From contig NZ_AP022314.1 in assembly GCF_009936235.1 (NCBI RefSeq), positions 3,968,001 through 4,032,000 on the forward strand: a stretch of DNA of 64,000 nt, given 5' to 3'. Both the position numbers and the translations under genes were made by a program. Origin of the DNA: Mycobacterium xenopi (GTDB taxonomy: Bacteria; Actinomycetota; Actinomycetes; Mycobacteriales; Mycobacteriaceae). Below, piece by piece: positions 7,758 to 16,582 of this stretch. The notes below the pieces were generated by a model. It searched no databases and was not told where the DNA came from. It saw nothing but the letters and a program-made list of their open reading frames with translations. Each line of letters opens with the position of its first letter. The stretch's first letter is position 1.

Positions 7758-8977
7758 CCGACAGCACCCATGGACCCAACGCGGTGCGCGATGTCGTCGG
7801 CGCCGACCGTGAACTGGCGCTCTTGCGCGAACTCATTCAGGCCGCCTCCAGCGGCCCTGGCGTCGAACCGCTGGCGGCCGCCGCCGCTCGCATGATCACC
7901 GCGGCCACCGGCACCGACGTTTGCTTCGTGCATGTCCTCGACGACACCGACCGCTCGCTCACCCTGGCCGGGGCGACCCCACCGTTCGACGGCCAGGTGG
8001 GAAAGATCCGATTGCCGCTGGGTTCCGGCATTTCAGGCTGGGTGGCCAGGCATCGGGAGCCGGTGGTGATTACCCATGACAAGGAGGCCGACCCGCGGTA
8101 TTTGCCGATCCAGTCGCTGCGGGGGCGGGATTTCACGTCGATGGTGTCGGTGCCGATGGAAACCGACCCCGGTGGCTTGGTCGGGGTGCTCAACGTGCAC
8201 ACCGTGCAGCGCCGCGAATTCACCGACGACGACGTCGAACTGCTGCGGGTCATCGGCCGGTTGATCGCCGGGGCACTGCATCAGGCGCGGCTGCACCGCC
8301 AACTGGTGGCTCGAGAACGCGCACACGAGTTGTTCGTCGAGCAGGTGATCGAGGCGCAGGAAATCGAGCGCAGGCGACTGGCCGGCGACATCCACGACGG
8401 CATCTCGCAGCGGCTGATCACGCTGTCGTACCGGCTAGATGCCGCCGCGCGGGCCGTCGGCGACGACGACGAGGCCCAAGCCTCCCGGCACCTCGACGAG
8501 GCGCGCGAACTCGCCGAGCTAACGCTCGAGGAAGCGCGCGCCGCGATCAGCGGGCTGCGCCCACCAGTTCTCGACGACCTGGGTCTGGCGGGCGGGCTGG
8601 CCAGCCTGGCACGGTCGATGCCGCAGCTGAACCTGGAGCTCGACCTGTCCGATGCGCGGCTGCCGGAGCACATCGAGCTTGCGCTGTACCGCATCGCGCA
8701 GGAGGGCCTGCAAAATGTCGTCAAGCATGCCGCCGCCACCAGGACGCGGCTGCGGTTCGCGGTCGACGGCGACATCGCCCGGCTGGAAATCGTCGACGAC
8801 GGAGTGGGTTTCGACACTTTCGAGAATCCACTGGGCGGCGACGAGATGGGCGGTTACGGTGTGCTGTCGATGGCCGAGCGTGCGGAGCTGGTCGGCGGGC
8901 GGCTCAACATCCGGTCGCGGCCCGGCGCCGGGACTGCGGTGACTGCGACGATTCCCCTGCCCCCGACCCTGGAGTAG
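7754..8977 (+). CDS. GAF-domain sensor histidine kinase (HisKA_3 type)
   Basis: A 407-residue soluble kinase without obvious membrane segments. Residues about 20-175 form a GAF sensor domain (LPLGSGISGWVARHREPVV). A HisKA_3 dimerisation domain follows, with the phosphoacceptor histidine near 214 in LAGDIHDGISQRL. The C-terminal ATPase has EGLQNVVKHA, VDDGVGFD and GGYGVLSMAERAELVGG. This is the DevS/NarX-like architecture that pairs with NarL-type regulators such as the gene just upstream. The start is TTG inside the regulator stop (TTGA). The stimulus is unknown: the GAF could bind heme, a nucleotide or a small metabolite. Confidence 0.88.
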   Translation: MTDSTHGPNAVRDVVGADRELALLRELIQAASSGPGVEPLAAAAARMITAATGTDVCFVHVLDDTDRSLTLAGATPPFDGQVGKIRLPLGSGISGWVARHREPVVITHDKEADPRYLPIQSLRGRDFTSMVSVPMETDPGGLVGVLNVHTVQRREFTDDDVELLRVIGRLIAGALHQARLHRQLVARERAHELFVEQVIEAQEIERRRLAGDIHDGISQRLITLSYRLDAAARAVGDDDEAQASRHLDEARELAELTLEEARAAISGLRPPVLDDLGLAGGLASLARSMPQLNLELDLSDARLPEHIELALYRIAQEGLQNVVKHAAATRTRLRFAVDGDIARLEIVDDGVGFDTFENPLGGDEMGGYGVLSMAERAELVGGRLNIRSRPGAGTAVTATIPLPPTLE

Positions 8978-8986
8978 CGCGAGCGC

Positions 8987-9505
8987 TCAAAAGTCGCCGG
9001 CGTTGTGCCGCAAGGTTTCGATGGACGACACCAATGCCTGCGCCTCGGCGTCCGACATCCCGATGTCGGCGAACACCTGCTCGTTGAGTGTGACGGTGGC
9101 GTCCTCGACCGTGGAGCGGCCGAGGTCGGTGATCTGCACCAGCGTCGTGCGACCGTCGGTCGGATGCGGTATGCGCTGCACCAGCCCGTTGGCTTCCAGC
9201 CGGCGGATCGCGTGGGTGACGCTGGTGACGTGCACCTGAAGCCGGTCGGACGCTTTGGTGATCGGCAACGCGCCGGTGCGGCTGAACGCCAGCAGACGCA
9301 GCAGCTCGAAGCGGGAAAAGCTTAGATCGTAGGGCCGCAAGGCGTTTTCGACCCGGGCGAGCAGAATCTGGTGGGCGCGCATCACCGACGTCACCGCGAC
9401 CATGCCCAGCGCGACGTCACCCCATCCGGCACGCTCCCAGTTGGCCCTGGCCTGGGCGATCGGGTCGCGGCGATCGGATCGCTTGTCCGGTTGGTTGGCG
9501 GCCAC
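8987..9505 (-). CDS. MarR-family transcriptional regulator
   Basis: A winged-helix regulator of 172 residues from the GTG at 9505. The central part (LARVENALRPYDLSFSRFEL, then LPITKASDRLQVHVTSVTHA, then LVQRIPHPTDGRTTLVQIT) is a complete MarR DNA-binding domain with wing. The frame stays open to 9589, but the GTG at 9505 has an AAGAAAGAG just before it and gives a length close to the M. tuberculosis Rv0737 product, which sits beside sigL-rslA. Here the same gene is separated from rslA by the 8.4-kb accessory cluster, so it may mark the edge of that insertion or control it. Confidence 0.82.
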   Translation of the reverse strand: MAANQPDKRSDRRDPIAQARANWERAGWGDVALGMVAVTSVMRAHQILLARVENALRPYDLSFSRFELLRLLAFSRTGALPITKASDRLQVHVTSVTHAIRRLEANGLVQRIPHPTDGRTTLVQITDLGRSTVEDATVTLNEQVFADIGMSDAEAQALVSSIETLRHNAGDF

Positions 9506-9722
9506 GCTCTTTCTTACCGCACTCCGCGCCCCGATCGGCGCCACCTTTCCTGATTTTGCCGAGCGCATCGCGCAATCCACAGGGGGCACTATCGAGTACA
9601 GCGCGCGGTTCTGCCCAGCGCCTTTTCCACCACCGAGAGGACCGCGAGACTGGATGCGCGGCTGCCGACAGTGATCCGCGCGCCACCGTCCGAATAATGG
9701 CGGACCTGCAGCCCGCTGCCCG

Positions 9723-10813
9723 CTAGTGTCCCGCGCCAGAAATTCGTTTCATTAGTCGTTGGATGGACTGGAGGATCTGTTCGGCGGTCTTGGTCCACAC
9801 GAATGGTTTGGGGTTGTCGTTCCAGGCGGCGACCCAGGCACGGATGTCTTTTTCGAGTGCTTGGACGCTGCGGTGGTCGCCGCGTTCAAGGAGTTGGCGG
9901 GTCAGCTCGGCGAACCAGCGCTCAACTTGGTTGATCCAGCTGGAATAGGTTGGGGTGTAGTGCATGTGGAAGCGAGGGTGGCGCTCGAGCCAGCTTTGCA
10001 CGGTGGGCGCTTTGTGAGTGCCGTAGTTGTCGCAGACCAGGTGGACGTCGAGGTGGTCGGGGACCTGGGCGTCGATCCTGGCCAGGAACTTGCGGAACTC
10101 GATGGCGCGGTGGCGCCGGTGCAGCGCGGTGATCACGGTGCCGTCGGCGATGTCGAAGGCGGCGAACAGGCTGGTGGTGCCCGAGCGCACGTAGTCGTGG
10201 GTGCGTTTCTCGGGCATGCCGGGCATCATCGGGAACGCCGGCTGGCTGCGCGCCAGCGCCTGGACCTGGCTCTTTTCGTCCACGCACAGCACCACCGCGG
10301 CCTCGGGCGGGTCAAGATAGAGCCCGACGATGTCATAGACCTTCTCCACAAACAGCGGATCATTGGACAGTTTGAAGTGCTCGGCCCGATGTGGTTGCAG
10401 CTCAAATGCTTTCCAGATCCGCCCGATCGTGGACTTCGACAGCCCGCAGCGTTGGGCCATCGAGGCCCGCGACCAGTGCGTGGCGTTGGCCGGAGTGGAC
10501 TCCAAGGTGGCCACCACCACGTTCTCGACCTGCTCGGCGCTCACCGACGCCGGCCGGCCCGGCCGGGGTCATCGACCAGCCCGTCTAGCCGTGCCTCGAC
10601 GAACCGGCTCCGCCACTTGCCCACGGTCGGCTGCGATACCCGCTCGCGCGCCGCGACCTGCTTGTTGGTCAAGCCCTCGGCGCAACCGAGCACGATCCGT
10701 GACCGCAACGCCAGCGCCTGGGCGGATTTGCGCCGCCGCGCCCACCGGGTCAGCGTCTCGTGTTCTTCATCGGTCAACACCAATTCCGCTTTCGGTCGCC
10801 CCTGTGATGCCAC
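9723..10813 (-). CDS. IS630-family transposase in two frames
   Basis: The upstream frame (10541-10813, 90 residues) holds the helix-turn-helix part LTNKQVAARERVSQPTVGKW. The downstream frame (9723-10544, 273 residues) holds a winged-helix continuation and the DDE catalytic domain: VLCVDEKSQVQAL, HLVCDNYGTHK, and the TPTYSSWINQVERWF region with the glutamate. The frames overlap as GTGA at 10541-10544. One more C in the run opposite GGGG at 10565-10568 would give a continuous DDPRPGRPASVSAEQV protein. The break is either an indel in this copy, a consensus error, or less likely programmed frameshifting. Confidence 0.85.
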
Positions 10814-10907
10814 ATGCGAATCATCCCACGCACCAATGCGTTTCGCCGTGGAACACCGCCGATCCGCACCGATTACATTTATGTAACGAATTTCTGGCGC
10901 GAGACAC
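9726..10907 (-). mobile_element. IS630-family insertion sequence with TA target duplication
   Basis: An 1182-base element. The left end starts GTGTCCCGCGCCAGAAATTC and the right end, read inward on the other strand, starts GTGTCTCGCGCCAGAAATTC. The inverted repeats match at about 25 of 27 positions. Both sides are flanked by TA (9724-9725 and 10908-10909), the target duplication of IS630/Tc1 elements. It carries a transposase in two overlapping frames. The stop codon of the downstream frame, TAG at 9723-9725, uses the flanking TA, so it is completed by the target site. Confidence 0.93.
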
Positions 10908-11836
10908 TAGCACGTCGCTCCACGGCCGGTCCCGCGACGGTAGGTACACGAAGTTGGCGTGCGCATCGGTGCTGCAGACTCCCATCGCGGTCAGTTGCTT
11001 CTGCAGATAGCGCCGCTCGGCGGTGATCAGCCGGACCCGCTTGAGCAGTTGGCTTTCGGCGGCATAGGAGCCCGCGACCGCGGGTAATGCGGTGCTGGCC
11101 ATTCCGAAGGGCAACTGCTTGGTCCACAGCGCCTTGGTCAATCCCGGCGAGCCGATGCCGTACCCGATCCGCAGACCGGCCAGCCCGTAGGCCTTGGAAA
11201 AGGTCCGCACCACTACCACATTGGGGAAGCGGGCGACCAACGAAGCCGGGTTGATCCGCTGCTCCGCCCCGGCGAATTCGATATACGCCTCGTCGAGCAA
11301 CACGACGGTGTCCGGCGGCACCCGCCGCAGAAACCGCATCACCTCGACGGCAGGCTCCATTGTGCCGGTCGGATTGTGTGGGCGGCACAGCACCACCACC
11401 CGGGCCGTAGTGGCGGCATCAGCCAGCGCATCGAGGTTGTGATGACCGCGCTCATCGAGCGGGACCGTCACCGGGATCAACCGTGCGATCTGCGCGATGA
11501 TCGGGTACCCGTCGAACGTGGGTGACGCCATCACGATGGTGTCACCCAAATAGGTCAACGTCTGCAGCACTTGCATCACCACACCGGTTGCGCCGGCGCC
11601 AAGCACCACCTGATCCTCGGGCACCCCGATGTGATCGGCGATCAGGCGACGCAGCCGCGCCGGCAGGAACTCCGGGTACCGGTTGGCTGCGTCGATCGAC
11701 TTGACTAACGCTTTTCGCACCGCCCGCAGCGGCGGAAACGGATTCTCGTTCAACGACAACGCCAGCGGATCGACCGCCTGCGGCAATGCGCCGAGGATCT
11801 CGGCGGTGATCGAGTTCCTCTGCGCGGCAATCGTCA

Positions 11837-12862
11837 TTAGCCGCGTCCGCCCCACCGCATCGCGGCCGCGCCGGCGAAGTCACCAGCGTGGGCGAAGGCG
11901 GCCATCAGCACCACGTCGCCGGCGTTGACCTGACCGTCGCAGATGGCGCGATCGAGGTTGATCGGTATACCGGCACCGAACAGGTTGCCGCACTCGTCGA
12001 AGGTATCGCGGTGACGTTCGGGCGGTATCTCGAGCGCTTCTCGCCAGTTGCGCAGGAACACCCGGTTGGGCTGGTTGGTGACGAGCAAGTCAACGTCCTT
12101 GGACGCCAGAGCGATTCGGTCGCAAACCGCCAGCGCCACTTCAGGAACCTGGCGGTTGCCGCGGGCCAGCACTTTGGTGATCTTGGTTTCGGTGAAACCG
12201 ATGCAGCCTTCTCCGGGCCCCGGCTGCCACCACTTGCGGGGGGGATCGATCGCGAGCGTCATGTCTCCGGCGTATTCGCCGTAGGTGCGGCACTCGACAT
12301 CAAGGATCGGCGATTGATCCGACAGCGTGACCAATCCGACCGCGGCACCGTCACCGGGGACCGCAGCCTGCGCCATTCGCCGGACACCCGGCTGGTCGAA
12401 GACTTGCCCCGCGGCGTTTTGCGCAATTGCGATCAGCGCGGTGCGCCCCTCACCGGACGTCAGCAATTTACGGGCGACGTTGAGCCCGAGCACAAATGCC
12501 GCGCACCCGCCGTTGTGCAGATCCAGCACCCAGGATGGGCGCATGCCCAAGCGGTGGGCGATGCCCCCGCCTGCGCCATAGAACGGCATATCCGGCATCT
12601 GGGTGTGTGTGATCAACACGTCGACGTTTTCGATGACGTCGCGGCCATGCCGTTCGATCAGTCCTTGCGCCGCTTGCTCGACCATGTCGATCGCGCTCTC
12701 GTCGGGTCCGACGTGATGGCGAAACTTCGGCGCGCGGAACATCAGGTTGTCACGTAACTCGTCAGATCCGGCGAACTGCGCGTAGTAGTCGGCGCTGATC
12801 GGCTCGCCCGGCAGATAGGTGGAAACGTCGGTGAGGCTGACTTCAGTCATGGCACGACTCAC
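11837..12862 (-). CDS. ketoacyl synthase III-like protein with altered active site
   Basis: A 341-residue thiolase-fold protein related to FabH. The nucleophile is recognisable as cysteine 120 in LDLHNGGCAAFVLGLNVAR, preceded by the GAGGGIAHRLGM segment. The C-terminal asparagine motif is ECGNLFGAGIP (Asn 293). The position that is histidine in the usual PHQAN motif reads TNQPN, so Asn 263 replaces the catalytic histidine. This suggests acyl transfer or another condensation rather than ordinary malonyl-ACP decarboxylation. GTG at 12862 is chosen for the GAGGG upstream; an ATG at 12850 is possible. It lies between the SRPBCC and aminotransferase genes and overlaps the latter. Confidence 0.75.
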   Translation of the reverse strand: MSRAMTEVSLTDVSTYLPGEPISADYYAQFAGSDELRDNLMFRAPKFRHHVGPDESAIDMVEQAAQGLIERHGRDVIENVDVLITHTQMPDMPFYGAGGGIAHRLGMRPSWVLDLHNGGCAAFVLGLNVARKLLTSGEGRTALIAIAQNAAGQVFDQPGVRRMAQAAVPGDGAAVGLVTLSDQSPILDVECRTYGEYAGDMTLAIDPPRKWWQPGPGEGCIGFTETKITKVLARGNRQVPEVALAVCDRIALASKDVDLLVTNQPNRVFLRNWREALEIPPERHRDTFDECGNLFGAGIPINLDRAICDGQVNAGDVVLMAAFAHAGDFAGAAAMRWGGRG

Positions 12863-12869
12863 GATGCCC

Positions 12870-13535
12870 TCATCTCATCCAGGCCGGCGTGATCGGCAGG
12901 CCGTTGCGGTGGCGGTATTCCGCGATTGTCTTGAGGTTGTTCAGCTCCAGCGCGTGACCGGGACCGAAAATGTCCCAGAAGTCGCCTACCCAGCCGCTAC
13001 GCTGTGGCGGCGCCGCCTCGGGGTAGGGGTTGTCGTTGTAGAACGGGTGGCGGCAATTAGTCCACAGCACAACGGAACCCGGCTTGTTGAGCACCACCTG
13101 GGCGTCGAGCACCCGCATCAGGTAGATCATCCACAGGTGCTTGCCCTGGTCCCACGCGCAGTGATAGTCGACGGTGCGGGCCTCGGCGTTGGCGTGGGTG
13201 CGAGTATAGATCTTGGTCTCCGGGAGCAACCGGTCGTAGGCCACCCACAGCCCTGGCTCGTCGGTCGGAGTGAAGCCACGCAGGGTATAGGTCCACTCCT
13301 CGAGACTGCGGGTGTCGGCCATGTACTCGAACAGCTCGTCCGGCGGGCAGTCGACGTAGTCGTTGACCGTGCAGTACTGACCGAACATTTCGTCGTGCGG
13401 GTACACCGAGCGCATTCTCGCCAAGAAGATGGGGGCAGTCTCCTCCAGTGGCGAGGTCTCGATGCGGACCACTCCGTCGATCGGCTCGGTTGTGCCAGTG
13501 TGGGCATGGATATCGTCAAGCGCTGGCAGCGACAT
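12870..13535 (-). CDS. SRPBCC-superfamily protein (polyketide cyclase/aromatase-like)
   Basis: About 221 residues from the ATG at 13535, which has AAGGAG 10 bases upstream; a longer frame opens at 13613 inside the ThDP gene. The segment YVDCPPDELFEYMADTRSLE followed by EWTYTLRGF is the characteristic beginning of a START/SRPBCC ligand-binding fold, and DYHCAWDQGKHLWMIY is a later strand. Such proteins bind hydrophobic intermediates and some act as aromatases or cyclases. The gene overlaps the ThDP enzyme by 20 bases and is followed closely by the KASIII-like gene, so a role as cyclase or carrier in the same pathway is a reasonable inference. Confidence 0.65.
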   Translation of the reverse strand: MSLPALDDIHAHTGTTEPIDGVVRIETSPLEETAPIFLARMRSVYPHDEMFGQYCTVNDYVDCPPDELFEYMADTRSLEEWTYTLRGFTPTDEPGLWVAYDRLLPETKIYTRTHANAEARTVDYHCAWDQGKHLWMIYLMRVLDAQVVLNKPGSVVLWTNCRHPFYNDNPYPEAAPPQRSGWVGDFWDIFGPGHALELNNLKTIAEYRHRNGLPITPAWMR

Positions 13536-15261
13536 CTGCGCGGTTCTCCTTCGTCGTTGAGTTTTCTTGGTTGACAGCGTGTTTCGCTGACGATACATTG
13601 AGAAATGTTGCAAACGGAGGGATTTCGTCGGCTGCGCATTCCACGCTCACCACCGACGGGCCGTCGACGTCGAGCGCAGCGCGCAACGCGGCAGCCAATC
13701 CGCCGGTGTCGTCGACGTCGACTGACGGCAGCCCGGGGAACATCGCTGCCAGCCCAGCGCCCAGCCGGCTGGGCGCAAACCGGTTGTAGCTGTACCTATC
13801 GCCGTAGTAGAGCTGCTCGCGGGTCACGCACATGGCGTGGGCGTTGTTGTTGAACAACACGAACGTGATGGGCAGCCGGTAGTGCACAGCGGTGTGCACC
13901 TCCATGCCGTGCATAAAAAACGCGCCGTCCCCCGCGACCACCACCACCCGCCGGGCGGGGGCCCGCCCGGTGTTGCGGGCGAACGCCATTCCGATACCGG
14001 CGCCGAAGCTGTAGCCCATGCCGCCCATGCCGAGCGCGACCAGGAACCGTCCCCCGCGTCGCACCGGCAAGTGATGGATGGCCGCCGCGCCGGTATTGCC
14101 GGCGTCGACGACGACGTCGACCCCGTCGGGCAACACGGCGTCCAGTGCGGTCATCGCGTCGCGATAGCGCACGCCGGGACCGTCGAACGGCGGGGGGGTC
14201 AACTCCGTGCGCACCACCGCATCGGGCACCCGCACACCCGTCGGCCGCCCGCGCCCGGAGAGCGCAGCCGTCAACAGGCGCAGCGACGCCCGCAGGTCGT
14301 CGGTGTGCACGTGGGTGCAGGGGACGTAGGGCGGGGCCGATCCAATCGACACCACCCGCACCGCAGCCAGCGCGTCGTCGAGTCCGGTGCGTGCGGTCAC
14401 CGACAGCCGTGTGCCCACCACCAAGCACAACGCGCTTTTGGCCAGCGCGTCGGCAACGCCGGGGTGACCCATCACCCCCGTCACTCCCAGCGCCGACGAC
14501 GACCCAAATCCCGGTGTGCCGGCGACGTCTTTCGCGTCGGGCACACACGCCACCCGCGCGCGCAGAACTGCGCGCAACCACTCCAGCTCAGCGCGAGCGT
14601 CGTCGCGAGCCACTTGCTCGCCGGCGATGATCGTGACCGGACCGGTTACCTGGCGCAGCGCGCGGACGATCGAATGGGGATCACCCACGGAACGCGACGG
14701 GGCAACACCATGCTCGGCGTAACCGTTGATGCCAACCTGTGTTTGTTGAATATCTTTGGGCAACAACAAAACAGCGGGGCCGCCTGTTTGCGCCGCGGCG
14801 ACGGCGGCGGGCAGAGCCGTGATAATGTCGGCGGGCTTGAGCACCCGGCGGCAAAAAACCGACACCGCGGAAAACAACGCCTCGGCATCGAGCGAGCCGT
14901 TGCGGCCACTGGTGTCCTGAAAACTGCCCCGACCGTCCATCGTCGTCGCCGGTTGGCCCACCAACGCCAGGACCGGTACCCGACTGGCCAGCGATTCGCC
15001 CAACCCGGGCACGAGATTCAGCGCTGCCCCACCCGACGTCGCGGCCACCACACCCAATTTCTGCCCGCAGCGGCTATACCCGTCGGCCATGGTGGCAGCG
15101 GAAAACTCGTGCTTGGCGAGCACCGCGGTGATATCTGACCGGAAATATGCAGCGTCGTAAAGATCTTCGATGTTGGCCCCGTCGACACCAAAGATGTGGC
15201 CAACTCCGATTGCCGCGAGGTGCTCGACGATGTGGTCAACCACTCGTTGCTTCGCTGGCAT
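13516..15261 (-). CDS. thiamine diphosphate-dependent enzyme (acetolactate synthase-like)
   Basis: A 581-residue ThDP enzyme. The N-terminal Pyr domain has FGVDGANIEDLYDAAYF and the activating glutamate in LAKHEFSAATMADGYSR. The C-terminal PP domain has the cofactor motif from GDGAFFMHGMEV to LPITFVLFNNN. The overall layout matches acetolactate synthase/benzoylformate decarboxylase-like enzymes that make carbon-carbon bonds from a 2-keto acid. ATG at 15261 is preferred to the upstream opening at 15444, because the longer version adds 61 atypical residues and overlaps the divergent gene. It heads the four-gene minus-strand operon. It is unlikely to be the housekeeping IlvB because no ilvN or ilvC is near. 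Confidence 0.8.
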   Translation of the reverse strand: MPAKQRVVDHIVEHLAAIGVGHIFGVDGANIEDLYDAAYFRSDITAVLAKHEFSAATMADGYSRCGQKLGVVAATSGGAALNLVPGLGESLASRVPVLALVGQPATTMDGRGSFQDTSGRNGSLDAEALFSAVSVFCRRVLKPADIITALPAAVAAAQTGGPAVLLLPKDIQQTQVGINGYAEHGVAPSRSVGDPHSIVRALRQVTGPVTIIAGEQVARDDARAELEWLRAVLRARVACVPDAKDVAGTPGFGSSSALGVTGVMGHPGVADALAKSALCLVVGTRLSVTARTGLDDALAAVRVVSIGSAPPYVPCTHVHTDDLRASLRLLTAALSGRGRPTGVRVPDAVVRTELTPPPFDGPGVRYRDAMTALDAVLPDGVDVVVDAGNTGAAAIHHLPVRRGGRFLVALGMGGMGYSFGAGIGMAFARNTGRAPARRVVVVAGDGAFFMHGMEVHTAVHYRLPITFVLFNNNAHAMCVTREQLYYGDRYSYNRFAPSRLGAGLAAMFPGLPSVDVDDTGGLAAALRAALDVDGPSVVSVECAADEIPPFATFLNVSSAKHAVNQENSTTKENRADVAASA

Positions 15262-15290
15262 ACCGGTTACACGACTCGGGGGCGCTTTCA

Positions 15291-15329
15291 GTTCACCGCA
15301 CGGCAAAGCTGACAGTTTTCGCGGTGAAC
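15291..15329. promoter_or_regulatory. 9-bp inverted repeat in the divergent cluster promoter
   Basis: GTTCACCGC (15291-15299) and GCGGTGAAC (15321-15329) are perfect inverted repeats with a 21-base spacer. They lie in the 118-base gap between the ThDP gene and the FMO-like gene. The spacing puts the half-sites on one face of the helix about three turns apart, so one regulator could control both arms of the cluster. Confidence 0.5.
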
Positions 15330-15379
15330 CCCGCGCGGCTCCGCGTCGTGTTAGTTGCCAAAGCCGTGGGTAAGGAGTC

Positions 15380-16582
15380 GTGCCGCCATTGTTGAGTAAC
15401 CACCACGGCGTTGCCGGGTCCCCGACGACCACCGTTGTTGTCATCGGGGCGGGGCCCTCCGGCCTAGCCGTGGCACGTCAGCTTGAGCATCGCCACCGGA
15501 TCAAGACGCTCGTTGTGGAAAAGGCTTCGGCGCCCGCCATTGCCTGGCGCACCCGCTACGACGACTTTCGCCTCAATACCAGCGGCTTCTTATCTCACCT
15601 TCCCGGACAACGGATTCCGGTGACCGCGGGCCGGTGGCCGACCAAAGAGGACATGGTCCGCTATTTCGACCGCTACGTGCGGACGCAGCACATCGCGCTT
15701 CAGCTCAACTGCGAGGTCAACCACATCGAGCGCACCGCGCAGGTCTGGCGACTCGACACCTCGTCGGGGGAAATCCTCGCGCCGGTGATCGTCCTGGCTA
15801 CCGGCAACTACCGCACCCCCACCATCCCCAGCTGGCCGGGTGTCGGTCAGTTCAACGGCGAACTCGTCCACTCCGGCGAGTTCACCAACGCGTGGCCCTT
15901 TCAGGGCCGTGATGTCCTAGTGGTCGGCGCGGGCAACTCGGCTGCCGACATCGCGGTCCAGCTCGCCTACGACGGTGCGCGCCGGATCTGGCTCGCGGTG
16001 CGCACCCCGCCGCACCTGGTGCGGCGCTCATTGGGCCCGATGCCGTCCGATGTCTTGCTCGAACTGTTCGCGCGCGTGCCGGCGAGCAAGGTCGACCCGC
16101 TGATCGACCGCGTCAACCACCTCATGTGGGGTGACCTGTCGCAGTACGGGTTCCAGCGACCACCGCTAGGCCTGAAGGCGACGGTGGAACAACGAGGCCG
16201 GATCCCCACCCTGGCCGACGAGCTCATCGACGTCGTGCGGACCGGCCGGGTGCAAGTGGTCGCCGCCGTGCAAGCGCTTGAGCCCGAGCGCGTGATCCTC
16301 GCCGACGCTAGTTCGGTAACGCCGCAGGTGATCATCGCCGCCACCGGTTTCCGGCCTGATCTCGACGGCTTGGTCGGCCACCTCGGTGTTCTCGACGAAC
16401 ACGGCAACCCACGCGGCGGCTTCGCCTCGCATCTCGGCGACGGAATGTTCACGATCGGATACGGCATTCCGCCCAACGGCCCACTGCGCGCCATCCGGCG
16501 CGCCGCCACACCGCTGGCCCGCCAGATCGCGGACTACCTGTCGACCACCCGTGATCGAGCGAAAACCGAGGTGACGCAATGA
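15380..16582 (+). CDS. flavin-containing monooxygenase-like oxidoreductase (CzcO-type)
   Basis: A 400-residue two-dinucleotide-fold protein. The FAD motif is VVVIGAGPSGLAVARQL, the NADPH motif is VLVVGAGNSAADIAVQL, and the ATGNYRTPTIPSWPG stretch links them, as in YUCCA-type FMOs and CzcO proteins. Such enzymes N-, S- or Baeyer-Villiger-oxygenate small substrates. AAGGAG lies only two bases before the GTG at 15380, so the TTG at 15389 or 15392 may be the true start. Its stop overlaps the next gene (ATGA). It is divergent from the ThDP operon and probably tailors the product of that pathway. Confidence 0.82.
   Translation: MPPLLSNHHGVAGSPTTTVVVIGAGPSGLAVARQLEHRHRIKTLVVEKASAPAIAWRTRYDDFRLNTSGFLSHLPGQRIPVTAGRWPTKEDMVRYFDRYVRTQHIALQLNCEVNHIERTAQVWRLDTSSGEILAPVIVLATGNYRTPTIPSWPGVGQFNGELVHSGEFTNAWPFQGRDVLVVGAGNSAADIAVQLAYDGARRIWLAVRTPPHLVRRSLGPMPSDVLLELFARVPASKVDPLIDRVNHLMWGDLSQYGFQRPPLGLKATVEQRGRIPTLADELIDVVRTGRVQVVAAVQALEPERVILADASSVTPQVIIAATGFRPDLDGLVGHLGVLDEHGNPRGGFASHLGDGMFTIGYGIPPNGPLRAIRRAATPLARQIADYLSTTRDRAKTEVTQ

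Larger units (their letters stand above)
9589..11837 (-). pseudogene. HisC-like PLP aminotransferase, interrupted by an IS630-family element
   Basis: The N-terminal part (10908-11837) has the fold-type I features LNENPFPPL, the YPEF segment, GAGATGVVMQ, CRPHNPTGT, LLDEAYIEF and the PLP lysine in TFSKAYGLAGLRIGYG. It breaks after PSRDRPWSDVL. The missing C terminus (AGSGLQVRHYSDGGARITVG to a TAG at 9589) lies on the far side of the insertion. Removing 9726-10907 and one TA copy joins the two parts into a 354-residue frame. Its ATG at 11837 overlaps the stop of the KASIII-like gene (TAATG), so it was the last gene of that operon. It probably transaminated a histidinol-phosphate-like, aromatic or keto intermediate. 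Confidence 0.88.

Noticed and set aside
10541..10568. Programmed frameshift in the IS630 transposase
   Set aside because: There is no A-rich slippery heptamer; a one-base run-length change restores a normal protein, so an indel or consensus error is simpler.
13837..15138. 433-codon plus-strand frame opposite the ThDP gene
   Set aside because: Composition is typical of a shadow frame and no motif is present; the ThDP enzyme motifs on the minus strand are unambiguous.
13516..15261. Housekeeping acetolactate synthase (ilvB)
   Set aside because: No small subunit or ilvC follows, and the gene is embedded in a cluster of specialised-metabolism-type enzymes.
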